From contig NC_019867.2 of assembly GCF_002234675.1 (NCBI RefSeq), forward strand, positions 30,288,747 through 30,352,746: a stretch of DNA of 64,000 nt, in the 5' to 3' direction. The translations under genes and the position numbers were made by a program. Source of the DNA: Oryzias latipes (taxonomy: Eukaryota > Chordata > Actinopteri > Beloniformes > Adrianichthyidae). Of this stretch, positions 10,909 through 26,347 are shown in pieces. Position 1 is the stretch's first letter, and every line of letters starts with the position of its first letter. The notes beneath the pieces were generated by a model. It saw nothing but the letters and a program-made list of their open reading frames with translations, was not told the DNA's origin and did no database searches.

Positions 10909-11091
10909 AGCTCCCTGATGCCCCCCAGGACGCAGGGGGAGGGACCAAAGAGATGATGCAATGATTCACTTTTTTCACTGTTTTGTTTGGAAATAAGATT
11001 TGTGTTTTACAGAACAAACTAAAAATTCAGAAAAAACATTTTTTGAGCAAATAATAGTTTTATACTGAGCCTGGTGTAAAGCAATACGATA

Positions 11092-11097
11092 AATAAA
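11092..11097 (+). terminator. AATAAA poly(A) signal of fam151b
   Basis: A canonical hexamer 184 bases past the TGA stop, in an A-rich context. No other canonical hexamer was noticed between it and the stop codon. Confidence 0.6.
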
Positions 11098-12638
11098 AAA
11101 ATCCTTTTTAAACTGAGCTCAATATGTGTTTGTCACTTTCAACACACACCTAATGGATGCAGTGAGGATGCGGCGATTCCCTCTCCATCCAGCTCGGCTC
11201 ATCCGTACCACAGACAGTTCGGTTTTAAACCGGGATCTGTGGCATCCCCGGTATGTAAACAGTTTGTAGCCTTCAGAGTATTCCTTTATTGTTGGGAGGT
11301 CTTGGACTATTTTCAACTTTGCACATGGATAGGAGGTCATCCAGATTAAAGACGTTTTTCATCCAGACATCTGTTTACCTCAGTCTTTATTTTAAGCCAA
11401 AAGGAGGCGGAGCTTTGCTCTTTTCTAATCAGCCTGGTATAGTCAGCAGATCAACAAGAACCAAACCTAAAATCATTTCACACAGAAAACCCTTTAAGTC
11501 CTGGAAAACCCTTGATTTGATCCGGAAAAAGGAAGTGAACCCAATTTGGAGTCTGAGATCTTCTGGTCAGAAAAAAAGCTGGAGCAGCATCCGGCAGGAG
11601 CGGAATGAAGTCGGCCCTTGCTTTGAGCATTAAATAAAACAATTCCTACGTCAAAGATGCTCTGATGGGAGGAGGCGTGGGGTTTCTTAGTGTCGGAGAT
11701 CAAAGAAGCCACTTTACATTAACAAATTACAGGACGCAGAAGCTAAATCTGACTGACCTTTAGACCTTTTTGCTGTAAAACAGATGAAATCATAGAAGAT
11801 TGTCTGAGAAAAACAGGTTAGTCCTTAAATTCTTCTGTTCTGCAGGAGGGCTGAGCAGAGATGGAAACGCGTCTACTAGAGCGGGTCTTCAGTGTGTAGG
11901 ATAACACTTTCCAGCACTAGATGGCGTTGTGCGTTTTCTTGATGGAGCTGTAGCTGAGTTTGCACTTCAATCCCAATATAGATCCAATAGAACACTGCGC
12001 TTTAAGGTTGCTTTACCTGTCTGAGCTCCAGGTGAGAACAAATGGACTCTGTAAACTTATTTAAATTACATTTCATTGAACTGTTTCTAGAACATCTGCT
12101 GCATGTCATTGCAGAGGCGACATTCCTGCTGAAGCCTCCTCCAGAGCTGATGGGTTCTGTTTGTTCGTGATGTTCTATCTGCAGTCCGTTCCATTGCTTT
12201 GAGGGTTTATTTCTTCTTACAAAAACAACGAGAAAACAGGATGCTTTGTATGAGTTAATGAAGGAAAACGGCAGCATTGCGGTAAAAAAGAAATAAGCAT
12301 CTCAAGCTCTGCTCTCCCCAGTCCCGAGTGTAGGTGAGCGGCCGTTGATCTTCCTTTTTTGAGGCGCCACTACAATGTTAAAAAAAGGCGAAACATGCAA
12401 AACTGCAAAAAAGGACGTTTCTCATGCTCAGAAATGCAACCAAGCATCCCAAATAGCCATTAGAGTAATGGTGGCCTTTCAAATGAAAATAATTGGAAAC
12501 AGTAGCTGTGTTTCTAAGGACAAAAGTGATCGGAATGAACGCCTGATCAGAATAAAAATGCCTCACGTAAACACGCCGTTTGGAATACGCTGCCCCCATA
12601 TGACTCATTCGGATCAACATTTCTTTCCAATCAAGATA
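11098..12638. other. Spacer between fam151b and ankrd34b, left part
   Basis: No gene is supported. Around 12360-12630 the words ATCAGAATAAAAATGCC and GGAATACGCTGCCCCCATATG resemble a common fish DNA-transposon repeat, but I could not place its ends. Confidence 0.35.
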
Positions 12639-13011
12639 GGTGGGAGTGGCTCAGGTGGTTGAGCAGGTTCTCCAAATCGAAGGGTCGGTGGTTTGATCCC
12701 CGCTCCCCCCAGTCAACCATCTTTGTGTCCTTGGCCAAGACACTTCACCCTCCCTGCCTCCAGTGTGGCTCCACTGGTGTGTGAATGTGTATGAATGTGC
12801 CGGTGATGGTCAGAGGGGCCAAAGGCGTGGCCTGGAAGCCACGGCTCTGTCCGTCTGTCCCGGGTCATGGTAGCTACTGTTGTAGTCAGCGCAGCATCAT
12901 CAGTAGCTACCATCACCAAGTATGAATGAGGAGTGAATGAATAATGGACACATTTTAAGAACTTTGAGCGTCTGGAAAGGCGCAGATAAATCCAATCCAT
13001 TATTATTATTA
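12639..13011 (+). mobile_element. tRNA-derived SINE
   Basis: The head carries a pol III A box (TGGCTCAGGTGG, 12647-12658) and a B box (GGTTTGATCCC, 12690-12700) at tRNA-like spacing. The body contains the CCTTGGCCAAGACACTTCACC core seen in many fish copies, and the element ends in an (ATT)n tail. It is about 370 bases long. Confidence 0.8.
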
Positions 13012-13084
13012 TGTTGTTCTGATGACGGTGCATATAAACAGTTTATTCCAATCGTGGGTCACTACTGCGCTGGTTTAGGTCTGG

Positions 13085-13330
13085 TTTAGGAACGCGTACG
13101 GCCGGCGGCTCTGCGCGAGCGACGCATGTCTCTGATCAGAGCAGCTGGACTCATAGCTTCGTGTTTGCGGGCAGGGGAGGGTGCTTTGTTACGGCGTGCG
13201 CTCCGGAAGAAGCTGCAGACCGCAGTCCGTCCGGCCGCTCTGCTGGAGTGAGCTGCAGGACTCAGGAGAACTGTGTCTCCGAGCAGAGGAGCGGAGCTGG
13301 TGGAAGCGGTTATTGAATGCAGAAAAGCTG
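13085..13330. other. CpG-rich patch of unknown role
   Basis: The stretch is dense in CG dinucleotides (GCGTACGGCCGGCGG, CTGCGCGAGCGACGC, CCGTCCGGCCGC) in an otherwise AT-rich spacer 750 bases past the ankrd34b stop. No coding frame is convincing. It could be the promoter of a non-coding RNA or simply an unmethylated island. Confidence 0.35.
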
Positions 13331-14077
13331 CGCAGTCCTGAGAAACCATGTAAACAATCATGTGAATTTGTGTTTCCAGTTGTGTCCAGACAAAAGAAAG
13401 GCTGAAGTTATTCCCACATATTTACGTTCAGCTAAGATGCAGATTGTAGCTTTGACAGCACATTCAAAGCTGAATGTTGTTGTTGGCACATATTGGCCTA
13501 ATCCTAACCCTTCATCCGAGTCCGTATGACCAAGAATTAAGCACTCGCCGCACATATTTAAAAAAACATGAACAAACAGGCACCTAATAATAATAATAAC
13601 AATAAAAGCACGTTTAGAAGGTCGTCTCGCTCTATGCAGTAGCTTTGTTTGCTTACAACAGAACTCAATATTTCTTCATCGATGGCTGTTTCTGGTATTT
13701 TAGACAGTTCTCCGCACTTCAAAAGGATTTGTTCTGACCAAAAGTGTGGCGTATGTAAACGTTTGTTTTAATCAGATGACGTTTTTCTATGCACATGAAC
13801 ACAGTTCAATTTTAATCTGATCTTTGATCCAATCAAAGACATTTTGCACATAGAACCGCAGCTAATGAGTCTGAACCAATGAGGTTCTAGAAGGGAAATG
13901 CAAAACCAACACACATCACCAAGTCTTGAATTAGCAGCTTCTGAGAATATCGCACTAACAAACAATAGGCTAAAGCAATAAGCTAGTTTTAGGCTCTTTG
14001 ATCTGCGTAGCCTCTGCAGACAACGTTTAAAGTACAGAGAGGTGGAGCTGGAGGAAGTTCTTTCTGTCCATTGTGTC

Positions 14078-16060
<1,983 letters not shown>

Positions 16061-16304
16061 ATAAAATCAAACAAACGATCAGTGTTTTCACCGATTCGTC
16101 AGATGAAAACACCAGAATGTGAATTGACCTGCAGATCCGAGACGTAAAACGTTGTATCAAACATGCAGGTTGATGGCGTCTTTTCTGATTGCTGCTGCCT
16201 TCTCACCACGCTGATAACGGCTTGAAGAAACTTTTTCTAACATTGTTTTCTCTATTAGAAAAAATACAGAAACAGTTTTCCTCTGCATGTGAGAACATTC
16301 TTAA

Positions 16305-16386
16305 CCCTTGTGCTATCTTGTGGGGTCCAGATGACCCCAATCCTAATGTTGTGGGGTCATCTGGACCCCACAAGATAGCACAAGGG
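16305..16386. mobile_element. Minimal piggyBac MITE, perfect palindrome
   Basis: The 82 bp unit has two perfect 35-base inverted arms starting CCCTTGTGCTATCTTGTGGG, around a 12-base loop (ATCCTAATGTTG). TTAA precedes it and TTAT follows. It shares ends with the copies at 1873-2066 and 2265-2467. Confidence 0.8.
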
Positions 16387-16419
16387 TTATGAACATTCAT
16401 GGGCAATGATATAACTGGA

Positions 16420-16650
16420 CTCGGTGACTGACTGCAAACCAGTCCAGGGTGTATCCCGCCTTGACCCAACACTGACTTAGTAAATTGTTAGTCGCAACTG
16501 CCCTCACGGCTATATATTTTGGGCTGGCAAGAGAGAACATGCAAACTCCACACAGAAATGTCCTCCATTGATGTTCTGGTTCAGGGACTTGAACCGGGGA
16601 CCTTCTTTTGCTGTCAGGCAAGGGCGCTAACCACTGCACCACTGTGCAAA
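16420..16650 (+). repeat. Dispersed repeat of the AACATGCAAACTCCACACAG class
   Basis: Contains AACATGCAAACTCCACACAG, GGACTTGAACCGGGGACCTT and GCTAACCACTGCACCACTGTG, the well-known end of a retroposon family in fish. Relatives lie at 7205-7440, about 56340-56430 and 56895-56990. Confidence 0.6.
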
Positions 16651-16659
16651 ACTCCTATC

Positions 16660-17640
16660 CAGCCAAAATCTCATCACCAGAGGTTACACTCAGTGGGAGA
16701 AGGCAAGAACAGCCATCAGTCAAGGGATGAAGAGACAGGACTTTTCAGTGACGGCATAACAATTGAAAATGAAGGCCAAAGTAATGAACAGGACTACAAA
16801 GATTTGGAACTTGGCTCACCGCCTCGCAAAGTTAGATTCCAAGGTAGATACTGGGGCACAAGTCAACACAATTCCAGTGAACCTTTTCCAAACATTATTC
16901 CAGGACATCAGGGTTGCGAGCAGCAAACGACAGGCTCACAGTCCACGGTGGACACTCCCTAAACGTGGATGGCACATGCAAATTGAGATGTAAACACAAA
17001 GACCAATTACTGATGTTGGAGTTCCACGTCGTTGACACAAGTTCCCCACCAGTGTTGGCAATGAAAGCCTGCAGAGACTTAAACCTGATTCAAATTGTGA
17101 TGCAGTAACAACTGAAAAGATTGACACAGACTCACAAAACATATTGGAGAACTTTAAAGATTTGTTTTGGGGCACAGGAGCACTTTGACCCAGAAACAAC
17201 ACCAGTTTTCTGCCCTCCTCACAGGATACCTGTCGCTCAGCGAAGTCGGCTCAAAGAAGAGCTTGAAAGCATGGAGTAGAACGACATCATCTGTAAGGTC
17301 ACTGAGCCAACAGCATGGGTGAATGCACTCGTTGTAGAAAAACAAAATCTGGAAAGCTCAGGGTTTGTCTAGACCCCAGACCACTAAACTAGGCAGTTCA
17401 GAGACCTCACTTCCCACACTTGAGGATGCCACAGCAAAGCCCGCAGGAGCAAAATATTTCATTGTTTTAGCTGCTCGATCAGGCAACCGGAGCATGAACC
17501 TGAGTCATGAATCATCAGGCATCACCTCAGCGCAGTGTGACATGGCCCTAAGATGCACCTTGAACTCTCTACGACCCTCCATGGGGCAGCACAACCCAAA
17601 AACTCATACCGGTGCATGTAACTGAGCTGTAGACTACCCC
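16660..17640 (+). mobile_element. Ty3/gypsy-type LTR retrotransposon fossil, internal fragment
   Basis: A piece of a pol region. An aspartic protease with the DTGAQVN active-site motif lies near 16850, followed by the family stretch ending VLAMKACRDLNLI near 17090. After it come recognisable bits of the start of a reverse transcriptase (near 17270-17470). No LTRs, gag, RNase H or integrase were found next to it. It is broken many times and only partly preserved, so it is an old fossil and not a gene. Confidence 0.65.
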
Positions 17641-19899
17641 ATGACAATGGAAGGGATTAAGCAGGTTTGGAAAATAGATGGATAAATGATTCTTTTTTAA
17701 ATGTCCTAATAGATCAAAAGAGTCTGTTAAGTCGGACTGCAGCCATTCTGACTCTCTGTCCTGCGTAAATGAGGAGCAGGGCGAGAACAGCCGCCGCCAC
17801 CATCAGATGTGACTGCAGAGACGGCGACAAAGCCCAGCCTTCATTCTACATGGCGTCAACGGAAGACCAAACGTACACCACGGAGACGCTGTTAATGCAT
17901 CTGATTGGCTCCAGCTCTCTGCCGACCCTGAGCGGCGAGCAGGCCAGAGAAAACTTTTTGAAGGTTTCCATGGAAACAACATTTGATTACCACCGCAGAT
18001 TCCATCACGTGAATAGTCGCATTGTTAGTACGCTAAAGCACAACAAAACCCCCAGACAAGCAGCAGCTGGAGGCTGAGTGCCTGAAGACGTGCAACGCCA
18101 GGCAGGATAAACAAAGGAGGAGCTGTGGTGACCTTCTCAGCTGCCCGGACCTTTGTTTACTCGTTATGTAATGCTGCAGTGCTGCTGCTTCTCCATGGGT
18201 AAAGCTCTGAGAAGGTCTGAAACATGTGATCTCCAACGCTGTGCACACTTCTGCACTCAGCTTCAAACTCATCACTTCCTCTGTCTTTACACTTCTGCTC
18301 CATGTTGAACCCAGAACCCTGAAGCTGCTGGTTGATGAGTCAGGATGGACCCCAGAGCTGCCAGTCTAACACCAGAACACAAAACTTACAGGCAGGACCA
18401 GAAAAAAACTCTGATCTATGCCACCTCTGCTGGCCACACAGCCTGGAAACGTCCCTTGAAACTGCTTTTTATATCACAGGGTTAAGGCCAGTTTACTGCT
18501 CAGCATCCTATAGGGATCACCACAATAATGGTAGGAGGGAATTTTCAAAATGAAACAGTTGTTCTCAACATCGACACAAAGACAAGTCTTCTGGCCGTCC
18601 GGTTCCTCCTTGAACACCTGTAGCGCTCTGTGGGTGGAGCGGACAGGTGTGGGTCACACCCACCTGCAAACACCTCCCTTTCTTCAAAGGTCCTCAAGAC
18701 CTTCCGTCTGGAAATTTTGAGCTAAATTTACTCACACCTGCTGATATCCCAAGATGCACAACTCCACCCCAACACGATGTTGCCATGACAACCGTGACAA
18801 CTGTGAAAAAAAAATTATCGTAGCTATCCATCCGTATAGTTTAGATCCAGATTCCAGCTCAGACCAGGCAAACAAAGATCTTCATGGATCTGTTTGTCTG
18901 CAGGTGGATCTTCAGAATGGAGCAGAGCGGGGAGCTCGTGGCCCCGCCCGCCGTAAACTCTGATTCTCCTGATTCACAACTATTTGAATGAATAAACTGT
19001 CAGAAACGCAGATTTAAGCTTAATCTTAATTCAATGTGTCCTCCATCATCAAAAATATAACACAAAAATGTCAAAAGTACAATTTCCATCGAAGCAGGGA
19101 TTTAAAAATCACTAATAAAGTCGTTGATTACATCATAAATTGAAGTTATCATTACTTTTCAGTGACATAAACTCACATATCAAGTCATACATAAACCTAT
19201 AAAGGAATCGCATCAGTAAATTTAATGAAGCCATTAATAAAATCATCCAATTATTTTCCCCACGAGGATCAGTTCATTGCTCTTTAGATTGCAATAGACG
19301 TTTTGAAGGTTCATGACGTCACCAATGAAGCTGAAGTCAGTCCTGAGTTGGGACTGAACCCACCACAGACCACCGGGATGATGCCCCCCACAACATCTGA
19401 CCAAAGAGCCTTTCTGCCCTCAAGCCCCTCCTATCTTTGTATGGCAGTTTTATCTTTGTTGTCATTCTTATGAGTCTGAACTGAACTGAGGACCAGAAAC
19501 TCCTGAACTGTGAAGCTGCGAGCTCCCCCCCCCCCCCCTCCCATCATCACCCGTGTGTGGGGTGACACTGAGCCCCCCGTGGGCGTCAGCCTGGGATTGA
19601 AGCTGCCCCAACAGACAGAATGTGTGATGAGGGAGGCAGCAGAGAAAGGTCACTCCACCACATTTCATGGGGGCCACCCTCTCCTACCCGGAAGGAGCGT
19701 GCACAGAAAGCACGCGCAGCAGGGCTGGCTCCCAGCGTCGAGCGCACGCGCATGAAAACACCTGGTCCAAAACGGGTATTTTCCCTTCTCTTCCCGTCTG
19801 GCTGCCAGTCTGCGTGAGTTTCACATGGAAACACGCGCGCGCCTGCACCAGTCAAAGATGAGTTTTGGTTCAGAAAAATGTAGAAAATATTCAAACACA
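17641..19899. other. Spacer without a supported gene
   Basis: No exon with homology that I can recognise. Short frames exist (for example 17769-18077) but lack family resemblance. A (C)n run lies at 19527-19538. Confidence 0.4.
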
Positions 19900-20290
19900 G
19901 TTTAAAAAGTTAAGTGGTCACGCGGGGCAGAGTTCCCCCCAGTATCAACAGGTGTTCCGCGCGCGTGAACTCACCTGCCGACGTTCCAACCATCAGGCTG
20001 TCGCAGCTGCAGCTCCCTCCAGGCGCGCGTCGCCACTCGGAGCCAGCGCGTGAGGAGCGCACGAGGGCAGAGCGAGGCGGCGCGCGCAGCCAATCGCAGC
20101 GCAACCTTGGCTGGAGTTTTGCGCAACTGAAGTTCGTTTCTTTTGATGTGCGTGATGACGTCAACGCTGCGAACGTCACTGCAGGGGTTCAAGGCTGCAG
20201 GCGCGTGCGCCCATACCGCTCCAGCTTATACAACGCCGCGCGCGGGCGTTTCGGACTAACCCGGATCTGAAGGATGCGTGTCTTGCCTGC
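19900..20290. promoter_or_regulatory. CpG island with a cAMP-response element, candidate ankrd34b promoter
   Basis: A dense run of CG dinucleotides contains a CCAAT box (20090-20094) and a perfect palindromic CRE, TGACGTCA (20156-20163). It sits 4 kb upstream of the ankrd34b start codon, which is on the - strand. This would make it a neural-type CRE/CpG promoter reading left through a non-coding first exon. Assignment to ankrd34b is inference; a non-coding transcript could use it instead. Confidence 0.45.
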
Positions 20291-20689
20291 GGTGGCGGGG
20301 GGAGCGCAGGTGTCAGAATGCTGTGATGTCTCCCACTGCCGCGCGGACCCACCTGAGGGTCCGTGCGTTTTACCTCCATCACAATGATTTGATGCTGAAA
20401 AGAGAAAAACTTTTATTTTACGCTGCGAGGACATAGAATGAGCATTTACACTCATAACAGCAAAAAACTTGCTACTATCGTACAGACAGCACTGTTCTGT
20501 GATTTCTGAAGGTGAACTTTGACCAAGAAGGAGCTGCAGGAAAGGGAGGCACGGGGGGGGGGGGGGGGGGGGGGGGGGGCAGGATGGGAAACTTTGATCA
20601 ATTCGCAGATGACACAACAGGGGTGGGACTGATGTCCATGGAGAACAAGACAGGGAAGAATCCCTAATGACGGGTGAAGGGCATCTAAC

Positions 20690-21290
20690 CACCCGGCGCT
20701 GAACATCTCATCCTGGACCCCCGGCGGGACCGAGTGCTGCACTGCACCTTAACGGAGAACAGGTGGAGTCCACACCTCTGCTGGAATACCAACACCTCTG
20801 CCCCGGTTAAAAGGGCTCAGCAGCGGCTACAGAGGAGCTCAGGCAGCAGCAACTCCACCCAAACCTGCTGGTGACAGTCTACCGCTCCACCATCCAGAGC
20901 GTGCTGACCAGCGCTGTGTCCGTGTGGCCCTCCAGCAGGAAGACACTGCAGAGGGGGACCCACCCTGCAGACCTCCATCTACCTAAACCTCCCGCTGCCT
21001 CAACAGGGGCAGAAACATCTGGAAGGACAACATTCACCAGGTTTTCACCCTGCTGCCTTCTAGACGCGACGGCGCCGGACCGACCAGAACAGGAAGAGTT
21101 CATTTAAACCACCTGAGACGCACATTCTCTCTTAGTTCTTGCACATTTGTCTGATTCTTGGGTAACCTGTTGTGTTTTTCTATTTATCTGTATTGACCGT
21201 CCACATTGAAGACAGCTGTTCCTGAATTTCATAACACCATGTATAATTACAAAAAAGACTCAAGAAAATAAATAAAAGCATTCCTTCTAT
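20690..21290 (+). mobile_element. LINE 3' fragment
   Basis: Contains decayed pieces of the C-terminal end of a non-LTR retrotransposon polymerase (KRAQQRL near 20815, FYRSTIQSVLTSA-like near 20870-20910) and a 3' end with AATAAA and a TTCTA-type tail near 21270-21298. The clade is not certain (Rex/CR1-like). Confidence 0.55.
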
Positions 21291-21501
21291 TCTATTCTTC
21301 TGAAAGCATTCAGGCCCCAAAACCTCTCAAATCTCATTAACGGTCCGTTTAATTAACAGGAACCTGCTGATCAGATCATTCAAATGTGACCTCATGTTGA
21401 AATGGATCCACGTTTTCTTTCAAATGGAAATTTAAAAAACAATCAGGTTGCAGTCAGTCTGAGACATGAAATGTGAGCAGACAGATGATTTTTAAACAGA
21501 C

Positions 21502-21507
21502 TTTATT
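21502..21507 (-). terminator. AATAAA poly(A) signal of dhfr
   Basis: TTTATT on the + strand, only 32 bases past the dhfr stop codon, would give a very short 3' UTR. Longer forms ending further left are possible. Confidence 0.5.
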
Positions 21508-21538
21508 AACATGTTGACCCCCCCCCCCCAGCCCCCCT

Positions 21539-23052
<1,514 letters not shown>

Positions 23053-23170
23053 GACTTCACTCCGGACCGCAGCAGCCCGCGCGCCAAGAAACGGACGCTT
23101 CTTCTGTGGTTTCTCGGTGCATGAAGTCAATGCAAGAGGCGGACTGTCGCCCCCTTGTGGCCAGAGAGAG
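23053..23170 (-). promoter_or_regulatory. Candidate dhfr promoter
   Basis: The region just upstream of the dhfr ATG is CpG-rich and has no TATA box. GCGCGCCAAGAAA near 23077-23089 resembles the E2F site (GCGCCAAA) found at mammalian dhfr starts, with one difference. S-phase control through it is inference from mammals. Confidence 0.4.
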
Positions 23171-23202
23171 GAGCGTCTATCCCGTTTGACAGCTGTTCTC
23201 CA

Positions 23203-26200
23203 GGGGCCTGTTTCAGAAAGGAGGTTCGACCAACTCTGAGGTTGAACCTGAACTCTGAGTTGGTCAATCGGGAGATTAACAACTCTGAGTTTTCTGTTTC
23301 AGAGAAGCTGATCCGAGTTAGATCAATCAACTCTGAGTGGACTGATTCGGAGGTGAGCGTGAGCACCGCGACTATAAGAAGCCATTATCAATGGAGCGCA
23401 GATATCACGAGTCACCATGGCAACTGTGGAAAAAAAGAGGTCTGCGTATTTTTCGCCAGCTGAACTTGATGTGCTGCTGCAGAGTTACAGTGAATATGAG
23501 CACATATTCCAGAAGAAAAGCAACACCGCTGCATCTGCAAAACAGAGACAGTTAGTGTGGAAAACATAGCTGCTCAAGTTAATGCCTAAGTTTGCATTTA
23601 AATCATTGTTATAAAATATTGGCTGTAATAACTTTTTAAATAGCGTAAGGTGTGAAATAAAAAATGGTGATATTTAGGTGTACTTTTGAAGTGTTATTCC
23701 TGGTGTAAATGGGAAAAATGCATTTAACGTCGGTAATGTTTAGAGGACTTTTTTGTTAACCTTCCCCTCTTGCAAACGTTGGTCAGTTTAATATTAATAC
23801 ATGCAATTGTGTTTTTTTAAAAGTGAACTTTTGTCTACTGTTGAACCAGTAGCGGTTTTAGGCACGGGCCATACGGGCGATCGCCCGGGGCGGAAAGATG
23901 ACGGGGGGGGGGGGGGGGGCGCCAGCGGCTCAGCCGTTGTAAAATACTTTATGCACCACTATTGTTTTTATTTTTTATATCACAGAGTTTGTAACAGCCT
24001 GAAACCTGGCGGCGCCCCCGCCCCGCAGCTGCGCTCCCTCCTGTCTTTGAGAAGTAGACGCAAATGTGTGTGAGAAGGAGAAGGGAGGGGGCGCGGGGTG
24101 AAGAAGGAGAAGGGAGGGGCCGCGGGGTGAGGGGTGCAGGTTTAGAGGTGAGCAAGGAGCGCAAAACGCATGCGCAAAACCTGGCTGGATCTTCTTCCAG
24201 GGGGGCGACGGTCACAGGCCAGGGCTCAGTGCTTGATGAAAACATAAAAACTGCGCCGCCATGTAGCGAATTGGTGCCCCTGGGTGCAGCTGCACGCGCT
24301 CCTGCTGGAAATGTGTGACGAGGGGGAGGGGGGGGGGGGCTGCGGGTATAAAAAAGGTATAAAAAATCATGCTTTTTTGGTTATTTTTGTGTGAAATGCC
24401 CAAATAAAAAATGGGAAAACAAAACAATGTTTTCACTAAGGTGACAGTTGGTTTAGTTGACAGACTTGATGCCTATGTCAGGACATTAATGCTAAATGCA
24501 AAAAACATCTGAAATATGGAGAAAAAAGGTCAAAACTGGTGCCCAATTTAGAAAGAAAAGAAAAGAAGAAGAGGAGAAAAAGAGAAAGAAAAGAGTAATA
24601 TCGCATAGATGCATGTTTTGTAAATTTGAATGCTATCTGCCCTCCGACAACAACAACGTTGCAGAGGAAAAATCTCTTGTTTGGTCTATCATGACCAAAA
24701 CTAAAGTAGGCCCAAATATTGTAAATTACGTTATTTTTACGATTTTCTTCTTAAATGTTTGCTCTGCCTTAACTTGTAACATTAGTTATGATTCGTGTGT
24801 CTGTCTGCTCTGCTGTAACACAAAGTTTTTGTTGTGTTTTATTGTTGTATATTAGTTCATAATGTTAAATAAGCTGTGATGGTAGCATGCTGCTGCTGCT
24901 GCTGCTGCAGTTAGCTTTTCAAAACTCCAGTTGATCAAGTCATACCTGAGGTCACCAAAGTCTCAGGAGCAACTCACTAACCTGCTGTTGTTAGTATCAA
25001 TCATTCAGTAGGGGAGCAGATTTCATATGATGACGTTATTGACAAGCTTGCATCAGGAAGGCCACAAAGGTTAGGTTTTAGTTAGTGTTTTCTGTTCTTA
25101 GTGCTGCAGTTATATTTATTCTAGTGTATTATTAGTGTGATTTGTAGTTTATAATATTTATTTTAGATTATTTATTTGTGTTTGATTAAATATTTCCTAA
25201 CTGTATTTTTGCCATGCTGATAGCCTTTTTTTTTATGTTCCGATAACTGTTATAATGCAGTGCAGAATTCTGATAAACATCTTTTTTTTATATCAATTTC
25301 TTAGTTTCAGTTACAATAAATGGACAAAGTGACTCTATTGGGGGGGGGGCGCCAGAGGAGGGTCTCGCCCGGGGAGTAATTCAGGGTAGAACCGCCACTG
25401 TGTTGAACCATTCGCTGCGCGAAGACTTCTCCTTTCTTTTCTCTCGTCTTTCCGACCGTGGTCAGAAGCGCATGGAGATTTCCTTCAGGGCCGAAGGGAA
25501 TTCTCCTTCGGGGTTCACTTCCCGTTGGAAACCCTCAACCTCCAGAGCGGATTAAGAATGACTCCAAAACAGTAATTCTGGGAATGACACCTTCTCTTTA
25601 TTTAACTAAGTGCTCCGTCCTCCGAACACACAATATATTCCCCGCACACACCTCTGCTCCGTGCTCACCCCCCCCCCCCCATCTGCACCTGCACTCGCAC
25701 CCCGCTCAGCACACACACACTGCAACACTACCCTTGTATTGATCAAGGGGTATAGGTTTATATGGGATAAAGAAAGAAAGCAGTGCTAGAAAATTGTGTT
25801 TCCATAAAATAATTGTTACATTAATTTAATTCAATGTCCCTGATTTCATTTTCATGTAGATGCAATCCTGCAGGAATTAAAATAACATGGCAGCAGTTAT
25901 AAGTGAAAAAGAAATTGAGTCTTCTCAAAATCCTCGTACGAGGTAAATATAATTCTCTATGAATTAATGCAGCCTCCTCCTCTATTGGGTCCTCCAAAAA
26001 AGGACAAGCCATTCTTGTCACTTAGACCGTCTCTGTGTGACGGAAATCTGGACAATGAAGGTTAAAGCGAAAAATACCGCTTCGTCTTTAAAAAGGGGAG
26101 GGGACCATCAGAAACTTTGAGTTTGGAGAATAAAACCTGCTCCCGACCAGGTTAGGTTCACAGCATAAGTAACCATGGATACGGACTCCGAGTATAAGTT

Positions 26201-26347
26201 ACCTCTCTTTCAGAAACGGGTTTGACTTACTCTGCTTTCTCTGGTTTAACAAACCTCCCATTCTGAAACGGAAAACCCAGGGTTTCCCTGATTTCAGGGT
26301 TAACGCACTCAGACTTTACACTTAACCTCCTTTCTGAAACAGGCCCC
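23203..26347 (+). mobile_element. PIF/Harbinger-type DNA transposon, with a hAT element inserted in it
   Basis: The ends are inverted copies: GGGGCCTGTTTCAGAAAGG on the left and CCTTTCTGAAACAGGCCCC on the right, with further imperfect homology inward. Starting at 23417 a short frame reads MATVEKKRSAYFSPAELDVL followed by a YSEYEHIFQKKSNTAAS segment, the Myb/SANT-like protein typical of Harbinger elements; it stops after about 50 residues. I found no nuclease (DDE) gene, so the element is non-autonomous. A 1.55 kb hAT element interrupts it at 23847-25400. Its left end lies about 150 bases upstream of the dhfr start codon. Confidence 0.75.
23847..25400. mobile_element. Nested hAT element, non-autonomous
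   Basis: The ends are CAGTAGCGGTTTTA on the left and TAGAACCGCCACTG on the right, with a perfect 8-base duplication TGTTGAAC (23839-23846 and 25401-25408). Inside, near 24498-24590, a Lys/Glu-rich stretch reading SEIWRKKVKTGAQFRKKRK resembles the start of TTF/ZMYM1-like hAT transposases, but no transposase domain follows. Long G runs lie near both ends. Confidence 0.8.

Noticed and set aside
12690-12700. B-box that could mark a tRNA gene
   Set aside because: The surrounding sequence does not fold as a tRNA and continues into a SINE body with an ATT tail.
13181-13405. Frame in the CpG-rich patch
   Set aside because: No homology, and both strands are open because of high GC content.
17769-18077. 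102-residue frame starting MRSRARTAAATIRC
   Set aside because: No recognisable domain, no splice partners, and composition like spacer.
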